14,883 nucleotides of DNA from Methanothrix sp. (GCA_011620785.1 WOYM01000023.1:1-14883); one strand, 5' to 3'; shown: positions 1 through 6,876, numbered from the stretch's first letter. Numbers and translations: made by a program. The notes: generated by a model not told the origin, from the sequence alone.

Positions 1-250
1 TAATTCGCCAACGCGGGTCTTGAGGGTTCTCGATCTGGTGCCGTTTCTGTGTGCCTTTCTCTGAGGGCTGCGCTCATAGGGATGCGCACCGCTCTGCTTG
101 ATTCGTGAGACAACTCAAGTATGGATACAGGGCCTATTATAATTCTTGCATATGATCAGAATGCTGCCACTACCAAAGCGGCATCCAATACATAGTCGGG
201 ATTATTACTACTATTTTACATCACAATCGGGACACTACCTCAAGGATCAC
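1..250. other. Left flank without a supportable gene
   Basis: No gene can be supported here. Two short open stretches run off the left edge. One on the plus strand ends at a TGA at 62-64 with a hydrophobic tail, and could be the C-terminus of an upstream gene. One on the minus strand starts at an ATG at 75-77 and stays open to base 1, with an AT-rich TATA-like stretch about 60 bases upstream (133-144). Neither is long enough to identify. A weak hairpin (arms 161-167 and 178-184, one G-U pair) lies between them. Confidence 0.3.
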
Positions 251-251
251 A

Positions 252-264
252 GATATATCCTATA
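252..264 (+). promoter_or_regulatory. TATA-box promoter of the first DUF1638 gene
   Basis: The AT-rich run GATATATCCTATA is centred about 30 bases before the ATG at 287. Archaeal transcription usually starts about 26 bases after the TATA centre, which puts the RNA start within a few bases of the start codon. No Shine-Dalgarno sequence is visible, so the messenger is probably leaderless or nearly so. This is inferred from spacing and composition only. Confidence 0.5.
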
Positions 265-286
265 GACGATACAAACCTCTGCACCC

Positions 287-865
287 ATGTATAACATGAT
301 CGTCTGCGGTGTCTTTCAAAAGGAGATTGAAGCACTGAAAGAAGAGCTGGGCTTTCCCTTCAGGGCTAGCTACCTGAGCCCCGGGCTCCATGTGGACTTC
401 GGTGAGCTCAGGCTTGCTCTCGATAAAGAGCTGAAGAGTGCCGATCAATCCGGCTCACAGGGCATAATTGTGATTTATGGACAGTGCCATCCCAAGATAG
501 ATGAGATCCTGAAACCCTACCATGCCGCCTTAATGGATTGTCAGAACTGTGTGGATGCCTTCATATCCCGCCAGGCCGTGGAGAAGAAAGCACGAGAGGG
601 TCTCTTCTTCTACCTCTCCCCAGGCTGGCTGGATGCCTGGAAGGATATATTCAATCGATTGGGCTGGGATCAGGAGATCGCACGCCAGCAGATGGGCTCA
701 TTCAAGGGTTCGATTTATATCGATACTATGAAAGATGCCCAGGAGAGGGAAGAGGAGCTCTTGGAGTTCTTCGATTTTACCAACCTCCCTTTCACCATCA
801 TGCCCATGGAGCTGGACCACTTCAAATCACTGATCATCAAAGCTATAAAGAGCTTGGAGGATTGA
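287..865 (+). CDS. DUF1638 family protein (192 aa), first of two in the window
   Basis: Cytoplasmic protein with no signal peptide or membrane segment, recognised as DUF1638 by its motif order. These are an N-terminal beta strand with a cysteine (C7), a YGxC motif at 64-67, a CxxC around 85-88 followed by VDAF, a LSPGW motif at 110-114, and IDT at 145-147 followed by a helical tail. The family is common in methanogens and some anaerobic bacteria, often near corrinoid methyltransferase genes. Its biochemical role is not established to my knowledge. The conserved cysteines suggest metal or redox chemistry (inference). It is the first gene of a two-gene operon: its stop is 2 bases from the thioredoxin start, and the thioredoxin ribosome binding site lies inside its last codons. 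A second ATG three codons in (296) is a possible alternative start. Confidence 0.75.
   Translation: MYNMIVCGVFQKEIEALKEELGFPFRASYLSPGLHVDFGELRLALDKELKSADQSGSQGIIVIYGQCHPKIDEILKPYHAALMDCQNCVDAFISRQAVEKKAREGLFFYLSPGWLDAWKDIFNRLGWDQEIARQQMGSFKGSIYIDTMKDAQEREEELLEFFDFTNLPFTIMPMELDHFKSLIIKAIKSLED
856..860 (+). promoter_or_regulatory. Ribosome binding site that fixes the thioredoxin TTG start
   Basis: GGAGG with a 7-base spacer to the TTG at 868. It lies within the last codons of the upstream DUF1638 gene, so the two genes are probably translationally coupled. Confidence 0.75.
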
Positions 866-867
866 GC

Positions 868-1275
868 TTGGACGAGCTGGAAGAGATTAAGAAAAAGAAA
901 ATGGAGAAGATGATGAGCGAGATTAACAAACCCCATGAGCCAACCATAGAGCTGCCAGGAAAGCCGATCATTGTCACAGATGCAACCGTTGATGCCGCTT
1001 CAAACCAGTACCCGCTCCTGATCCTGGACTGCTGGGCGGAGTGGTGCGGCCCCTGCCGCATGATCGGCCCGATCATCGAGGAGTTGGCTGCAGAGATGAA
1101 AGGACGGGCAGTCTTTGGCAAGCTGAATGTGGATGAGAATCCTCAGACCGCCAATAGGTTCAGGATCTCGGCGATACCCACCTTGATGGTCTTCAAGGAT
1201 GGAAAGCTCATCGACAAGCTTGTGGGCGCCTATCCCAAGCCCTCACTGGTGGCAAAGATTCAAAAGTACCTCTGA
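868..1275 (+). CDS. trxA: Thioredoxin, TTG start
   Basis: Thiol-disulfide oxidoreductase of 135 aa. The active site WCGPC gives redox cysteines C60 and C63, with a further cysteine at 55, and the cis-proline loop appears as SAIPTL. The C-terminal part (VFKDGKLIDKLVGA) is standard thioredoxin. I chose the TTG at 868 because a clean GGAGG lies at 856-860, seven bases upstream. It adds a charged helical extension of about 25 residues (DELEEIKKKKMEKMM) that I recall from methanogen thioredoxins. The next in-frame ATG (901) has no comparable site. The reading frame stays open far upstream (ATG at 538), but that part overlaps the DUF1638 gene out of frame and is spurious. Its coupling to DUF1638 suggests that DUF1638 could be a partner or substrate (inference). 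Confidence 0.9.
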   Translation: MDELEEIKKKKMEKMMSEINKPHEPTIELPGKPIIVTDATVDAASNQYPLLILDCWAEWCGPCRMIGPIIEELAAEMKGRAVFGKLNVDENPQTANRFRISAIPTLMVFKDGKLIDKLVGAYPKPSLVAKIQKYL

Positions 1276-1294
1276 AGGCCGCTTTTGATTCGTC

Positions 1295-1302
1295 TTTTTT
1301 TT
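1295..1302 (+). terminator. Oligo-T terminator after thioredoxin
   Basis: A run of eight T residues begins 20 bases after the thioredoxin stop. Archaeal RNA polymerase stops on T-rich tracts without needing a hairpin, so this is a good candidate for the end of the DUF1638-trx transcript. It also separates that operon from the convergent minus-strand genes. Confidence 0.6.
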
Positions 1303-1335
1303 GCATGAATGCGATTGCCCGGATCCTTTGCCCCC

Positions 1336-1821
1336 CTAAGGTATGCTGCCGGAAAGCATTACTCGTGGATATCCGGAGACGTTGTAGACCTCTCTGGTGG
1401 AGAGATTATCCGGAGCTATATATGAGGGCTTGGTTCTCATGTACTGATTCTTGATGAAGAGCGGGGTGTAGATATCGGAATTGAATTTAAATTTCGATAC
1501 CGATTCCTGCTGGCGGCTTAGGTTGAGTTCGGATTTTGGCTCGAGACCAATCTTGATGCCAGCTGTTCGGCGGCTGCTCTTCCATCCCAAAGCCTTTGGG
1601 GCCTTGGTGCTCTCGCTTCCAGCGCGCAGGACTTTTACATCTTCGGCGGCATTCCTGGTCTCATTCGATGTGATGCTTCCTTGGGCGTTCAAGGTGATAT
1701 TGGATGTCATATTTGGGGCCATATTCTCGTCGCCCTTCGGCACTTCCCCCGCATAAGCCAGGGATACGACCGCCGCCATGATGGTCAGGGCGCTCACCAG
1801 GCAGAAGACAGCATGTACCAT
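1336..1821 (-). CDS. Small exported protein of unknown function (161 aa)
   Basis: I do not recognise a family. Residues 1-24 form a Sec-type signal peptide ending AYA, with likely cleavage before G25. The mature part is about 137 aa, polar, rich in Asn, Ser and Thr, and has no further membrane segment or cysteine. It carries six N-glycosylation sequons (N37MT, N41IT, N53ET, N100LS, N139LS, N147VS), as expected for a glycosylated archaeal surface or secreted protein. The ATG at 1821 is preceded by an AGAGGGTG-like site overlapping the stop of the upstream gene, 10 bases away. The two exported proteins are therefore almost certainly co-transcribed and may act together (inference). The ORF is intact. 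Confidence 0.65.
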   Translation of the reverse strand: MVHAVFCLVSALTIMAAVVSLAYAGEVPKGDENMAPNMTSNITLNAQGSITSNETRNAAEDVKVLRAGSESTKAPKALGWKSSRRTAGIKIGLEPKSELNLSRQQESVSKFKFNSDIYTPLFIKNQYMRTKPSYIAPDNLSTREVYNVSGYPRVMLSGSIP

Positions 1822-1831
1822 GTCACACCCT

Positions 1832-2941
1832 CTAATTCATCAATTGGCTCTGTTTTCTCATTCTTCGGAAGAGGATTATGGCCAGCATTGCCACTCCAGC
1901 GAGGCCGGCTGGAAGGCCTGAGCTCTTTGTCTCATCCACATTGCTTCTCACTACGATTGGCTTGGCCTCGATGATGTTCTCCTGCAGGTCTACTATGCTG
2001 CCATCCTGCCCGATCAGGGCGGTTTGTAGCTGATAGACCCCCGGCTCAAGGGTAGAATTCCAGGTGATCTCCACCGTCTCATCATCCCCGGAGAGAAGAA
2101 CGGGGGTCTTCTTCTCGGTGATATTGAGGACCTCCCCCCCACCAGAGAGGGTGAACCTGAGGAGTCCCTCAAAAGGAACCCTGGAGTCGCCCATGACGGT
2201 GGCGCTTGCCCCTGTCTCATCCTGGTAGGTCTCAGTTATCTGGGCATCCTCAATCGCCACAAAGGGGCTCATAAAGGCCCTGGTCTGATTGTGGTTCAGC
2301 TCCACAATCTTGACCCGGCCCTCATATATCTGGCCGTTCTCCAGTATGGGCTTCCATTTGTAGTCCTTTTGAACGGCCATGGACATGAGCCCAGAGATGG
2401 GCACTGCCTTCTCCCGGGTTACATATAGTGCTCGATCTCCCTGAACCAGCATGTAATAGATGTCCACAATGGTCGGATCGCTGGCGCTTATCGCCAGGTG
2501 AAAGCCCCGGGAATCGGAACGAAAATCGCGCACATCAAACCTTACCGGCTCAACTCCGCCATAATAGAACCGGTAGCATCTCCGGGACTGCACCGCACCA
2601 TCCTTGATCTCGCCCGTATCATCGCTGCTGTTGTCCTTCGTCCCATCATCTCGCAGAGTTGCGCAGACCGAATAGCTTCCCTTATCGACTTTGAGATTTG
2701 GCCAGCGCACTACATAGGTGCCGGGGCCATCGATATCCAGTATTCTGCTATTCAGAACCTTGTTGTCCTGGATCAGATCTATCTGAAGAATCCCTTCACC
2801 TCCTCCCACCAGTGTGATATCGGCGGAGTCGATATTGGAGTAAAGGCTAAAGATCTCTATGGACTGAGCGGTTGCGGCCAGGGCCATCAGTAGGGCTAAT
2901 GCCGCGAGATGGCGGATAGAACAGATAGAGCGCATTTTCAT
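1832..2941 (-). CDS. Exported, C-terminally membrane-anchored protein of unknown function
   Basis: A 369-aa protein from the ATG at 2941. An in-frame TTG at 2962 would add seven residues but has a poorer context. Residues 1 to about 27 are a signal peptide (h-region LAALALLMALAATA). The body looks beta-rich with Ig-like repeats: alternating hydrophobic strands, a GGGEG turn near the start and a SGGGEVLNITEKK strand later. It has a Cys pair near its first third and at least four sequons. It ends in a Gly/Ala-rich hydrophobic helix (about 341-357) followed by FRRMRK, the topology of a cell-surface protein anchored at its C-terminus. The anchor resembles but does not match a PGF-CTERM signal, since the PGF triplet is absent. 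First gene of an operon with the 161-aa exported protein. No enzyme motif seen, function unknown. Confidence 0.65.
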   Translation of the reverse strand: MKMRSICSIRHLAALALLMALAATAQSIEIFSLYSNIDSADITLVGGGEGILQIDLIQDNKVLNSRILDIDGPGTYVVRWPNLKVDKGSYSVCATLRDDGTKDNSSDDTGEIKDGAVQSRRCYRFYYGGVEPVRFDVRDFRSDSRGFHLAISASDPTIVDIYYMLVQGDRALYVTREKAVPISGLMSMAVQKDYKWKPILENGQIYEGRVKIVELNHNQTRAFMSPFVAIEDAQITETYQDETGASATVMGDSRVPFEGLLRFTLSGGGEVLNITEKKTPVLLSGDDETVEITWNSTLEPGVYQLQTALIGQDGSIVDLQENIIEAKPIVVRSNVDETKSSGLPAGLAGVAMLAIILFRRMRKQSQLMN

Positions 2942-2980
2942 GGGACGAAACCTGCCTGGCAACCCGTCATTTCTGAATGG

Positions 2981-2990
2981 GTTTAAAACT
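2981..2990 (-). promoter_or_regulatory. TATA box upstream of the exported-protein operon
   Basis: On the minus strand this reads AGTTTTAAAC, about 45 bases before the ATG at 2941. It predicts an RNA start near 2957 and a leader of about 15 bases. The rest of the 150-base gap to the site-2 protease gene shows nothing else. Confidence 0.45.
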
Positions 2991-3092
2991 AACGTATCGA
3001 AGTGAGGGGAATGAGGCCGGCGCGGCAGAAGGCAGAAAGCTCAAGAGAGCTCTGCCAACAACGGCCAACGGGCCGCTCCAGACCCCAAGTCA

Positions 3093-4760
3093 TCAGATCG
3101 ATATATTATGGGTAAACGGCGCGATGATGCTTATTAGCAGGCTGGTCAGAATCACCCAGGTGAAAATGGCGACTGCAGTTCTGGTGAGCTTCTCCGCCTT
3201 CTCGGGCGGAACCAGCCGCTCAAAGCCCGTCTGCACCAGATCTCTGAAGATATGACCTCCATCCAGGGGACCGGCAGGAAGGCAATTGAAGAGGCCGGCA
3301 TAAAGGTTGATCCAGCCTATCCAGAGGAGGAGGTTCGCTATCCAGAAGAACCTCTCACCCAGGGGCTCCGCCCAACCAACCGGTTCGTAGACCGCAGTCA
3401 GCCAACCGCTGAATCCCGGAAATCCTTTCTGGGTGAATCCGGGAATTCCTGAAAAGGGCAGGTTGAGCATGTAGGCGAAACCCTCTACGCCGCTCTTTGG
3501 AATGGTTTTCAGGATCTGGAGGAACTCGCTGGCAGGAGCTTCCTGGAATGCCACACCACCCGAATAGATGGCGTTCCCTGAGATTACAATGCCGATAAAG
3601 CCCGTTCCCACAGCATCCGACTCCTCTTTCTGCTCATCCTCTCCCTGGCCAGCAGCAGAGGTGAGGTTGACCTGGTAGCTCTTGCCACTTCCGGTGGTGA
3701 TGGTGATGATCTGACCGGGTCGGGTGAGGTTCATCTCCCTTCTGAAGCCCTCAACATCCACCACCTCCTTGCCGTCGATCCTGGAGATCACGCTGCCCGC
3801 AGGCAGGCCGACGGAATCGGCGGGAGAGTCCGGGAAGATGGAGGCAACCATGATTCCCCTTGCCGCCTTGCCGGGTAGGTTGAAGATCTCCTTTTGGCCG
3901 TTGTGCAGGACCTCCATCTCCACCATGGTGCTGCCCAGATTGCTGTAAAGCTCCTCTATCTTTATCGCATTCTCTCCATTCACCTGGAGCAGGACCATGC
4001 CGCTCTCAAAGCCTGCCTCCTCCGCTATTGAATCCTCCTGGACACCCACCGCAATCAGCCGGTCAACAGGGGACATGGAGCCCAGAACTGGCCCAAAGAA
4101 GAGGGCCATGGCCAGCGCGGCCACCATGAAGTTGGCTATGACCCCGGCGGAGAGAATCCTGATCCTAGCGGCCCTTTTCACCAGGGGCGGCTTGTTCTTT
4201 GTACCGAAGAGATCCTCCTCATCCGGCTCAACAAAAGCAGCTATTGGGGCAACGAACAGGGTTACTATGCCCATGGACTTGACCCTGACCCCTTCCACTC
4301 GGGATAGGATGCCATGGGCGAACTCATGCACCAGCATGGTGACGAATAGGGCGATCCAGCCCCATAAAAAGGGAATATACTCGTTCAGACCGGGGATGAG
4401 CAGGATATTTCTGGGTGCATTGTAGCTGCTGGGCTCGGGTGGAGAGAGAATCATCAGGTAGGTCATGAGCAATACGAGGATCAAGAATGTGGCCATGCTC
4501 AGGATCACCAGAGGGATTCCAATAGTTACCGCCGTTCTCCATATCCACTTGGGGCGGCTCAGCTGGTCGAGCAGCTTCAATCCTTTGGTTGTCCGCAGGA
4601 ATATGAGGAGGGGTATTCCTGATATCCCTCCCACAGTCACACCTCTCTTCTTCCATGCCTCGCTATCCCTCAAGGGCAAAAGGAGGATGGAATACAGGCC
4701 TATCAGCGCCGCTGCGATAAGCATCCAATCTGCGAATTCTAGCTGTAAATCGAAGCTCAA
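3093..4760 (-). CDS. Site-2 protease family (M50) membrane metalloprotease with PDZ domains
   Basis: A 555-aa multi-spanning membrane zinc protease that would cut substrates inside the membrane. Hydrophobic segments lie at about 12-30, 74-106, 132-145, 205-225 and near the C-terminus (470-492, 528-548). The zinc motif is HEFAH at 145-149 (HExxH, with E146 as the catalytic base). The third ligand motif LDGGH at 499-503 lies within NCLPAGPLDGGH, which corresponds to the family's NxxPxxPLDGG. Two PDZ-like domains (about 233-300 and 300-370) sit between the two halves of the active site, followed by a charged linker (about 372-384). The start is a TTG at 4758-4760 with a GAGG eight bases upstream. 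It lies 70 bases downstream of the KH gene and may have its own promoter as well. The substrate is unknown. Family members release membrane-bound transcription factors or clear signal peptides. Confidence 0.88.
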   Translation of the reverse strand: MSFDLQLEFADWMLIAAALIGLYSILLLPLRDSEAWKKRGVTVGGISGIPLLIFLRTTKGLKLLDQLSRPKWIWRTAVTIGIPLVILSMATFLILVLLMTYLMILSPPEPSSYNAPRNILLIPGLNEYIPFLWGWIALFVTMLVHEFAHGILSRVEGVRVKSMGIVTLFVAPIAAFVEPDEEDLFGTKNKPPLVKRAARIRILSAGVIANFMVAALAMALFFGPVLGSMSPVDRLIAVGVQEDSIAEEAGFESGMVLLQVNGENAIKIEELYSNLGSTMVEMEVLHNGQKEIFNLPGKAARGIMVASIFPDSPADSVGLPAGSVISRIDGKEVVDVEGFRREMNLTRPGQIITITTGSGKSYQVNLTSAAGQGEDEQKEESDAVGTGFIGIVISGNAIYSGGVAFQEAPASEFLQILKTIPKSGVEGFAYMLNLPFSGIPGFTQKGFPGFSGWLTAVYEPVGWAEPLGERFFWIANLLLWIGWINLYAGLFNCLPAGPLDGGHIFRDLVQTGFERLVPPEKAEKLTRTAVAIFTWVILTSLLISIIAPFTHNISI

Positions 4761-4807
4761 AACTCCAGCCTCATCAGGTCAATCCGACGTTATATGTCTG
4801 GCATCAT

Positions 4808-4817
4808 GTATATAAGT
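4808..4817 (-). promoter_or_regulatory. Possible TATA box for the site-2 protease
   Basis: On the minus strand this reads CTTATATACA, about 52 bases before the TTG start at 4760. It predicts an RNA start near 4786 in the 70-base gap after the KH gene. A second AT-rich run (about 4791-4799) is an alternative. The protease could therefore be transcribed apart from the translation-factor genes. Confidence 0.4.
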
Positions 4818-4830
4818 TGAGAAGAGGGCT

Positions 4831-5373
4831 TTAGAGCAATCCCTGTTCCTCAAGCTCCATCTTGGCCAGATCCTCATGCTTCCTCTCCAGGAAGCTGTAG
4901 ACATTACCATGGGGCGCACCATCCAGGAGCATCTCTATCGCAGCGCGCGCCACTCTGATCTGCTCGGGATAGCCGAGGATGGCTATAGTCTTGCCGTAAA
5001 CGGAGACCTTGGTGCCCGAGAGCCGCTCCATTATCTCCCTCGACCTTCCATCCTTGCCGATGATGCGTCCCTTCAACCGTTCCATATCGCTCCTGGTGCC
5101 TGCTGTCTTGGATATATCCAGCACATCGAGCATCAGCATCTCGTCGTCCAGGATCGCCAGAGCCCTCTCCGGGGAGAATCCTCTGCCAATCGCCTTCACC
5201 AGGTCCATGACCCTCAATACCTGCAATGGATCTTCTGCGGAAGTGACAGAAATTGTGCCTGTATCGCTGTCTATCTCCAGAGAGGTCTTTGTCTTCTCTT
5301 CTATGAAGTGTTTCATGGAGCCGTTAGGTCCCACCAACACTCCTATACGTTCTTCTGGGATCTTTATATCCAT
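4831..5373 (-). CDS. Two-KH-domain rRNA-processing protein (archaeal PNO1/Dim2 homologue)
   Basis: A 180-aa RNA-binding protein. KH domain 1 has the GxxG loop GPNG at 15-18 and KH domain 2 has GKDG at 106-109, in the arrangement of the archaeal Pno1/Dim2/Krr1 family, which helps mature the 3' end of 16S rRNA in the small subunit. The end is an acidic helix. I start it at the ATG at 5373 because AAAAGGAGG stands a few bases upstream and the family begins MDIKIPEERIGVLVG. The frame stays open to 5469, but that extra part overlaps the end of RIO1. It begins 22 bases after the RIO1 stop. RIO1 kinase and Dim2 act on the same pre-40S particle in eukaryotes, so the operon makes functional sense. Confidence 0.88.
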   Translation of the reverse strand: MDIKIPEERIGVLVGPNGSMKHFIEEKTKTSLEIDSDTGTISVTSAEDPLQVLRVMDLVKAIGRGFSPERALAILDDEMLMLDVLDISKTAGTRSDMERLKGRIIGKDGRSREIMERLSGTKVSVYGKTIAILGYPEQIRVARAAIEMLLDGAPHGNVYSFLERKHEDLAKMELEEQGLL

Positions 5374-5395
5374 TGTCAGCCTCCTTTTATCTTGA

Positions 5396-6196
5396 TCAGC
5401 TACTCTCCTTTTTTGCCTTTTCAGCTCCATCCTTCTGGATCCTGGCATAGATCTCCTCGGATGAGCCAATAGAGTACTTTTTCTGGAAGTAATGAACTAT
5501 ATTGGAGACGTCTCGCTCCATGAACTTTCTGGCCATGGGATGGTCCAGGGTGACCGATTGTCCCATGTCGATTATCACCGGCTCGCCATCATCGTATAGG
5601 ATATTAAACTCGCTCAGGTCGGCATGAACCAGACCGGCCTGATTGTAAAGCAGGGATATATATTCGACGATCTTCTGGTAGATCTGCTCGGCCTCTGCAG
5701 AATCCAGCTCGACATCCTTTAGGGGTGGTGCGACATCATCTCCCTTGCCGATCAGATCCATCACCAGAATATTCTCCTTCATGGTGATGGGATGGGGCAC
5801 CCGCACACCCACCTCCTCCGCTCGCATGAGGTTGCGATACTCCTTGCGGGTCCAGGCGGCGACAATAGCTCTTTTCGTGCCCTTGACGCTTCCAAATCTG
5901 GGATCGCCATGCAGGTAATCCTGCATCACATTGAAGTTGCTGGTAGAAATGCGATAGATCTTGAGGGCAAGCTCTCTGCTGCCCACCAGAGCCCGGAATA
6001 TATTCGCCTCTTTTCCGGTGCAGATGGAACCTCCCAGGGCATCTATGACCCCTTTGCTTGCCAGGCTGTACAGGTCCATCAGGGTTCGCTTGTCAAAGAC
6101 AGCGTCCTGGACATTCAGGTCATCGGAGTTCTTGATTCTGGTACGAAGAACATCAATACGGGTATCAAAATCCTCATCCTTGCTGCGTCTGCTCAT
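5396..6196 (-). CDS. rio1: RIO1-type serine protein kinase
   Basis: A 266-aa atypical protein kinase/ATPase that acts in small-subunit ribosome maturation. The nucleotide loop is CTGKEANIF at 59-67, where the family usually has STGKEANVF. The ATP-binding lysine is K79 in LALKIY. The catalytic loop LVHADLSEFN (189-198) holds D193 and N198, and the metal-binding aspartate is D210 in IIDMGQS. All key residues are present and the length is normal for archaeal RIO1. The C-terminus is a short Lys/Glu-rich tail. The start ATG at 6196 is 16 bases after the aIF1A stop and has only a weak ribosome binding site, so translation may depend on coupling to aIF1A. The gene order aIF1A, RIO1, KH is widely conserved in archaea. 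Confidence 0.93.
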   Translation of the reverse strand: MSRRSKDEDFDTRIDVLRTRIKNSDDLNVQDAVFDKRTLMDLYSLASKGVIDALGGSICTGKEANIFRALVGSRELALKIYRISTSNFNVMQDYLHGDPRFGSVKGTKRAIVAAWTRKEYRNLMRAEEVGVRVPHPITMKENILVMDLIGKGDDVAPPLKDVELDSAEAEQIYQKIVEYISLLYNQAGLVHADLSEFNILYDDGEPVIIDMGQSVTLDHPMARKFMERDVSNIVHYFQKKYSIGSSEEIYARIQKDGAEKAKKESS

Positions 6197-6212
6197 GATT
6201 TTTCTATCCGGC

Positions 6213-6533
6213 TTATGAAGAGCCCTTCAGAAATCCTTTGCGCTGCAGCCAGTCCACTTGAGGGCCGGTGTATCTCCAGACCACGTCCGCCTTCTCATTC
6301 TGGAACTCCCAGGGGATGATTATGACCACGTCGCCCTCTCGTATCCAGATCCTCTTCTTCATCTTTCCCGGTATGCGGGCCATCCTGGTTACGCCGTCCA
6401 GGCCTCTGACCTTGATGCGATTGGAGCCAAGCAGGCTTTCTACATGACCGAATATCTCTCTATCCTGTTTGCGAGGGAGGCGAACTCTGGTTATTACTGC
6501 TCCTTCCTCCCCACTATGACCTCTATTGTACAG
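6213..6533 (-). CDS. eif1A: Translation initiation factor aIF1A, apparent CTG start
   Basis: A 106-aa S1/OB-fold initiation factor that binds the small-subunit A site. The minus-strand translation gives EEGAVITRVRLPRKQDREIF, then VESLLGSN, VRGLDGVTRMARIPGKMKK, RIWIREGDVVIIIPWEFQ and KADVVWRYTGPQVDWLQRKG, a full match to archaeal eIF1A. There is no ATG, GTG or TTG at the expected start. The frame is closed by a TGA at 6543-6545, and the first in-frame ATG is at residue 51, inside the OB fold. The codon standing where the initiator should be is CTG (6531-6533), in the N-terminus CTG-Tyr-Asn-Arg-Gly. It is preceded by GAGGTGAT at 6537-6544 with ideal spacing. The OB fold and basic N-terminus are complete. 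First gene of the aIF1A-RIO1-KH operon. Confidence 0.88.
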   Translation of the reverse strand: MYNRGHSGEEGAVITRVRLPRKQDREIFGHVESLLGSNRIKVRGLDGVTRMARIPGKMKKRIWIREGDVVIIIPWEFQNEKADVVWRYTGPQVDWLQRKGFLKGSS

Positions 6534-6713
6534 CTTATCACCTCAAATAATAATTGCAGATTTTAGATTAGATGTCCGGATCGATGAGATCCTGAGCGGC
6601 GTTGAATCGCTATCTGGCTCATTTGCAGCCAGGACCGCCAGAGCAACTTGCCGCACCACCTCAGTCGAAAATGACGCTTAAATAGTTAAAGCTTGTGTCG
6701 ATCCGAATCCTAA
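6534..6713 (-). promoter_or_regulatory. aIF1A upstream region: TATA box and possible structured leader
   Basis: On the minus strand a TATA-like CTATTTAAG lies at 6677-6685, which would start RNA near 6655. That gives a leader of about 120 bases before the aIF1A start, unusually long for this window. The leader contains a perfect 6-bp hairpin (arms 6614-6619 and 6627-6632, 7-base loop). An alternative AT-rich box (about 6556-6574) would give a much shorter leader. The region holds no ORF and I recognise no known RNA family in it. Confidence 0.35.
6537..6544 (-). promoter_or_regulatory. Strong ribosome binding site of aIF1A before a CTG codon
   Basis: On the minus strand this reads GAGGTGAT, an eight-base match to the archaeal consensus AGGAGGTGAT. 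Seven bases separate GAGG from the CTG at 6533. The site decides the start, because no canonical start codon exists in this frame nearby. Confidence 0.7.
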
Positions 6714-6787
6714 TGGGCCCGACGCGATTCGAACGCGTGATCCCCGCCGTGTGAAGGCGATGTCATAACCAGCTAGACCACAGGCCC
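6714..6787 (-). tRNA. tRNA-Val (CAC)
   Basis: Complete cloverleaf of 74 bases on the minus strand. The acceptor stem GGGCCTG pairs with CGGGCCC (one T-G pair), with discriminator A73. The anticodon arm reads TCGCC-TTCACAC-GGCGG, so the anticodon is CAC, which reads the valine codon GTG. The T arm is ACGCG-TTCGAAT-CGCGT. No intron is present and the CCA end is not encoded (TTA follows). An AT-rich box ACTAATATCT lies about 29 bases upstream (near 6811-6822). Confidence 0.95.
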
Positions 6788-6810
6788 TCGAAGTAAGGAA
6801 GTAAGGCATC

Positions 6811-6823
6811 AGATATTAGTATC
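6811..6823 (-). promoter_or_regulatory. TATA box of tRNA-Val
   Basis: On the minus strand this reads ACTAATATCT and is centred about 29 bases before the tRNA 5' end. The gap to uppS also holds an imperfect palindrome: CTA plus AGGGA at 6829-6837, then TCCCT plus TAG at 6841-6848. It lies between the two divergent promoters. Confidence 0.45.
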
Positions 6824-6876
6824 TTGCCCTAGAGGGAAAATCCCTTAGCCAGTTTTGGGCTCGTGACAAGGAATTA

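Noticed and set aside
538..867. Upstream extension of the thioredoxin frame from an ATG at 538
   Set aside because: It overlaps the DUF1638 gene out of frame, gives residues with no family match, and the GGAGG-TTG at 856-870 explains the start.
4324..4656. Minus-strand ORF of 110 aa inside the site-2 protease gene
   Set aside because: Alternate-frame shadow of a conserved membrane protein, with no recognisable content.
5374..5469. N-terminal extension of the KH protein to 5469
   Set aside because: It overlaps the end of RIO1, and a strong ribosome site directly precedes the ATG at 5373 where the family's N-terminus begins.
6258..6566. Plus-strand ORF of 102 aa over aIF1A
   Set aside because: It is the antisense shadow of aIF1A, whose minus-strand translation matches the family from end to end.
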